Assembly (NCBI GenBank): GCA_030043335.1
Contig: JASHXX010000112.1
Coordinates: 1-8,332, forward strand
Length of the DNA stretch: 8,332 bases
Reading direction: 5' to 3'
From: Xanthobacteraceae bacterium
GTDB taxonomy: Bacteria > Pseudomonadota > Alphaproteobacteria > Rhizobiales > Xanthobacteraceae
This document shows, piece by piece, positions 6,034-8,332 of the stretch; within the stretch, counting starts at the first letter, position 1, and each line of letters opens with the position of its first letter. The notes under the pieces were generated by a model, which was not told the origin of the DNA, made no database searches, and saw only the letters and a program-made list of their open reading frames with translations. The translations under genes and the position numbers were made by a program.

Positions 6034-7356
6034 ATGAAACGCTGGATGCTCGTCGCCGCGCTCGTCGGCGCTTTTCTCGTTGCCGCGCCCGCGGCCTGGT
6101 CGCAGGTCAATCTGGGCCTGGCGCAGGCGCAGCCCGCCGAGGTCGGCGTTTCCAAGCCGAAGCTCGACCGCATCCACGACGTCCTCAAGCGCGAGATCGA
6201 CGACGGCAAGCTCGCCGGCACGGTCGTCTTGGTCGCCCGCAAGGGCAAGGTCATCTATGCCGACGCAGCCGGCTTCCAGGACAAGGAAGAAAGCAAGCCG
6301 ATGGCGCTCGGTTCGATCTTTCGCATCTATTCGATGACCAAACCGCTGGTTTCGGTCGCGGCCATGATGCTGGTCGAGGACGGCAAGATCGAGCTGACCG
6401 ATCCGGTTTCGAAATTCCTGCCGGCGTTCAAGACCGAGCAAGTAAGCCTCGCGCGCGCCGACGGCGAATTCGCGCGTGTGACCTACACCACCGTTCCCGC
6501 GGATCGCGAGATCACGGTGCAGGATCTGCTGCGGCACACCGCCGGCCTCGCCTACGGGGAAATCACCGCCAACGCGCCGGTCAAGGACGCCTACGCCAAG
6601 GCCGGACTGTATAAGCCGGGCGTTCGCGACTATGACGCGCGCGATCTGACGCCGGCCGAGGAAGTCGAGCGGCTCGCCAAGGCGCCGCTCGCGCATCAGC
6701 CCGGCACGGTCTGGGAGTACAGCCTCGCGGTCGATCTGCTCGGCCGCGTGGTCGAGGCGGCCTCGGGCAAGCGCCTCGCCGATTTTCTCGATGAGCGGCT
6801 GTTCAAGCCGCTGAAGATGCAGGACACCGCGTTCTGGGTGCCCGGCGACAAAATGGGCCGCCTCGCCCAGCCGCTTGCCGTCGATGCCGCCAGCGGCCAG
6901 GCCAACAAGCTGATCGACGTCGCGGCGGAGCCCAAGAACGATTCCGGCGGCGCCGGCGGCGTATCGACGGCCGCGGACTATCTGCGCTTCGCGCAAATGC
7001 TGCTCAATGGCGGCGAGCTTGACGGCGTGCGCGTCCTCTCGCGCACGACGATCGCGCTGATGACCTCCGATCATCTCGGCACCCGGATCGCGGCGCCGGT
7101 GACGCCGGGCGAGCTTCTGCTCGGCACGCCCGGCTACACCTTCGGGCTTGGATTTGCAGTGCGCCAGGGCGGCGGCATTGCCGGCGTCCCCGGCTCGGCG
7201 GGCGAGTTCATGTGGGCCGGCTATGCCGGCACCTATTTCTGGATCGACCCGAAAGAGCAGCTCGTCGGCATCTATATGAGCCAGGCGCCTAGCCCGACGC
7301 GAGCCTACTATCGCAAGCTCGTCAAGCAGCTCGTTTACGCCGCCATCATCGACTGA
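6034..7356 (+). CDS. Exported serine hydrolase, beta-lactamase class C / EstB superfamily
   Basis: This is a 440-residue protein. Residues 1-23 are a signal peptide (MKRWMLVAALVGAFLVAAPA, cleavage about AWS-Q), so it acts in the periplasm or is secreted. The nucleophile motif SxxK is S100-M-T-K103 within IFRIYSMTKPLVSVAAMMLV. The second motif (YxN/YSx) is Y229-S230 (WEYSLAVDLLGRVVE). The third, replacing KTG, is W394-A-G396 (FMWAGYAGTYFWIDP), as in EstB-like esterases. LLRHTAGLAYG and a glycine-rich SGGAGGVSTAADYLRFAQML are also typical of the superfamily. Members include esterases, D-amino-acid peptidases and penicillin-binding-like enzymes, so the substrate is unknown. The WAG motif argues against true cephalosporinase activity. 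ATG 6034 has GGGAGG six bases upstream. It follows asnS in the same direction after 136 bases and converges on the NamZ-like gene, 20 bases away. Confidence 0.93.
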   Translation: MKRWMLVAALVGAFLVAAPAAWSQVNLGLAQAQPAEVGVSKPKLDRIHDVLKREIDDGKLAGTVVLVARKGKVIYADAAGFQDKEESKPMALGSIFRIYSMTKPLVSVAAMMLVEDGKIELTDPVSKFLPAFKTEQVSLARADGEFARVTYTTVPADREITVQDLLRHTAGLAYGEITANAPVKDAYAKAGLYKPGVRDYDARDLTPAEEVERLAKAPLAHQPGTVWEYSLAVDLLGRVVEAASGKRLADFLDERLFKPLKMQDTAFWVPGDKMGRLAQPLAVDAASGQANKLIDVAAEPKNDSGGAGGVSTAADYLRFAQMLLNGGELDGVRVLSRTTIALMTSDHLGTRIAAPVTPGELLLGTPGYTFGLGFAVRQGGGIAGVPGSAGEFMWAGYAGTYFWIDPKEQLVGIYMSQAPSPTRAYYRKLVKQLVYAAIID

Positions 7357-7376
7357 TCGGCCGTAGAAAGAGTCCG

Positions 7377-8332
7377 TCAGTAGCGCAAATAATCCTGCCG
7401 CTCGCTGAGCCACGCCTGCTCGTCCGGCGTAGCCAGCGCGTCGAGGTCTTGTGGTGTCGCGCGCGGATCGTCGGCCCATTCGCGCAGCAGCTCCCCGCCA
7501 TTGATGACGTCGATGGCGCGCTTGCCGTATTCATATTCGTAGGCGAAGTCGCGCCACAGCGGATAGGCGGGATAGAGCCGGCGGATCGCCTTGAAGGCGA
7601 GCGCCGTGAGCCGCCAGGGCTTGAACGCCTGGTGATCGTAGATGCGACCTTCGGTATGAATCTGCACGCCGTTGCACAGCCTGCCGACATGCTTGTTGAA
7701 GGTCGGCTCGAACCAGCACGCGCGCAGCCGGCAGCCTTCGAGCCAATGCGGCGCCAGCACCTGCATTTCCTTGATGACCGCGCGCGCATCGAGATCAGGC
7801 GCGCCGAACAGCTCCAGCGGCCGCGTCGTGCCGCGCCCTTCCGAGAGCGTGGTGCCCTCGAGCATCACCGTGCCGGCATAGGCGCGCGCCATCCACAGAT
7901 TCGGCGCGTTCGGGCTGGGGTTGACCCAGACGTGTTCGCCGAGCGGCCAGCCGAAGCCGGGCGCGGCGTCGGGCCGCCAGCCTTCCATCGCGATGAGCTG
8001 ATAGTCGACGTCGAGCTTGAGCGTTTGCACGAACCAGCCGCCAAGCTCGCCGAGCGTGAGCCCGTGGCGCATCGGCAGCGGTCCGGCGCCGACAAAGCTT
8101 TGCCAACCCGCGCGCAGCCGCAAACCTTCGACCGGCCGGCCGACCGGGTTGGGCCGGTCCAGCACCCACACCGCCTTTTTGTGCTTTGCCGCCGCTTCCA
8201 GCACGGCGCGCAGCGTGGTGATGAAGGTGTAGATGCGGCAGCCCAGATCCTGCAGGTCGACGAGGATGACGTCGAACGTCGCCATCATCGCATCGGTCGG
8301 CGCGCGCACCTCGCCATAGAGGCTGAACACCG
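7377..8332 (-). CDS. namZ: DUF1343 / NamZ-type exo-beta-N-acetylmuramidase, N-terminus beyond the window
   Basis: The frame stays open to the right edge, giving about 318 visible residues of a protein usually near 390-420. The first visible codons (VFSLYGEVR) are internal to the family, where 'IPVFSLYG' is common. Family hallmarks in order are DVILVDLQDLGCRIYTFITT, LDRPNPVGRPVEG, FVGAGPLPMRHGLTLGELG, GFGWPLGEHVWVNPSPNAPN, and TTLSEGRGTTRPLELFGAPDL. These identify DUF1343, whose characterised member NamZ removes terminal N-acetylmuramic acid from peptidoglycan fragments during cell-wall turnover. The N-terminal catalytic region, including the expected acidic residue of the GPxHGFRG-like segment, and any signal peptide lie outside the window. 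The stop is TGA (7377-7379 read on the minus strand). The symbol is by homology only; a function other than muramidase is possible. Confidence 0.9.
   Translation of the reverse strand, partial: VFSLYGEVRAPTDAMMATFDVILVDLQDLGCRIYTFITTLRAVLEAAAKHKKAVWVLDRPNPVGRPVEGLRLRAGWQSFVGAGPLPMRHGLTLGELGGWFVQTLKLDVDYQLIAMEGWRPDAAPGFGWPLGEHVWVNPSPNAPNLWMARAYAGTVMLEGTTLSEGRGTTRPLELFGAPDLDARAVIKEMQVLAPHWLEGCRLRACWFEPTFNKHVGRLCNGVQIHTEGRIYDHQAFKPWRLTALAFKAIRRLYPAYPLWRDFAYEYEYGKRAIDVINGGELLREWADDPRATPQDLDALATPDEQAWLSERQDYLRY

Noticed and set aside
6031..7479. A 482-codon open frame on the minus strand
   Set aside because: It is antisense to the serine hydrolase, with low-complexity composition and no domain. 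The plus strand has a signal peptide and catalytic motifs.

Overview
The window is high-GC DNA that reads like an alphaproteobacterium of the Bradyrhizobium/Rhodopseudomonas group. This is a judgement from codon use, the kinds of small secreted proteins, an IS1182-type transposase end and short AAAGC(C/G)GACATC repeats that I associate with Bradyrhizobium intergenic DNA; no marker gene fixes the genus. No tRNA, rRNA or CRISPR array is visible.

The left half (about 1-4400) is accessory and partly decayed. It opens with the 3' end of a transposase (3-197). A 420-base stretch without a convincing gene follows, then two very small exported proteins: a four-cysteine protein (617-835) and a short protein (943-1146) whose apparent C-terminal motif lies just beyond an in-frame TAA. 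A SnoaL/NTF2-like protein lies on the minus strand (1308-1661). After a 394-base intergenic region comes a membrane-anchored TolB-like/TPR protein (2056-3531). Immediately downstream is the remnant of a radical-SAM protein (3558-4392), which has lost its N-terminal half and carries three frameshifts.

The right half (about 4430-8332) is compact and intact. asnS (4491-5897) encodes asparaginyl-tRNA synthetase. It is followed in the same direction by an exported serine hydrolase of the class C beta-lactamase/EstB superfamily (6034-7356). A minus-strand DUF1343/NamZ-type exo-N-acetylmuramidase gene (7377-8332) converges on it and runs off the right edge. The hydrolase and the NamZ homologue are a plausible cell-wall turnover pair, because a beta-lactamase-like gene also sits beside namZ in the Bacillus subtilis ybb cluster.

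Several strong inverted repeats lie between genes. The most interesting are a three-segment, mutually exclusive stem set after the cysteine-rich gene (834-892) and a stem that contains the Shine-Dalgarno of the serine hydrolase (5988-6027). I see no clear new defence or mobile system. The best leads are these RNA structures, the eroding radical-SAM gene, the TolB/TPR protein without an effector domain, and the TAA-interrupted small protein.
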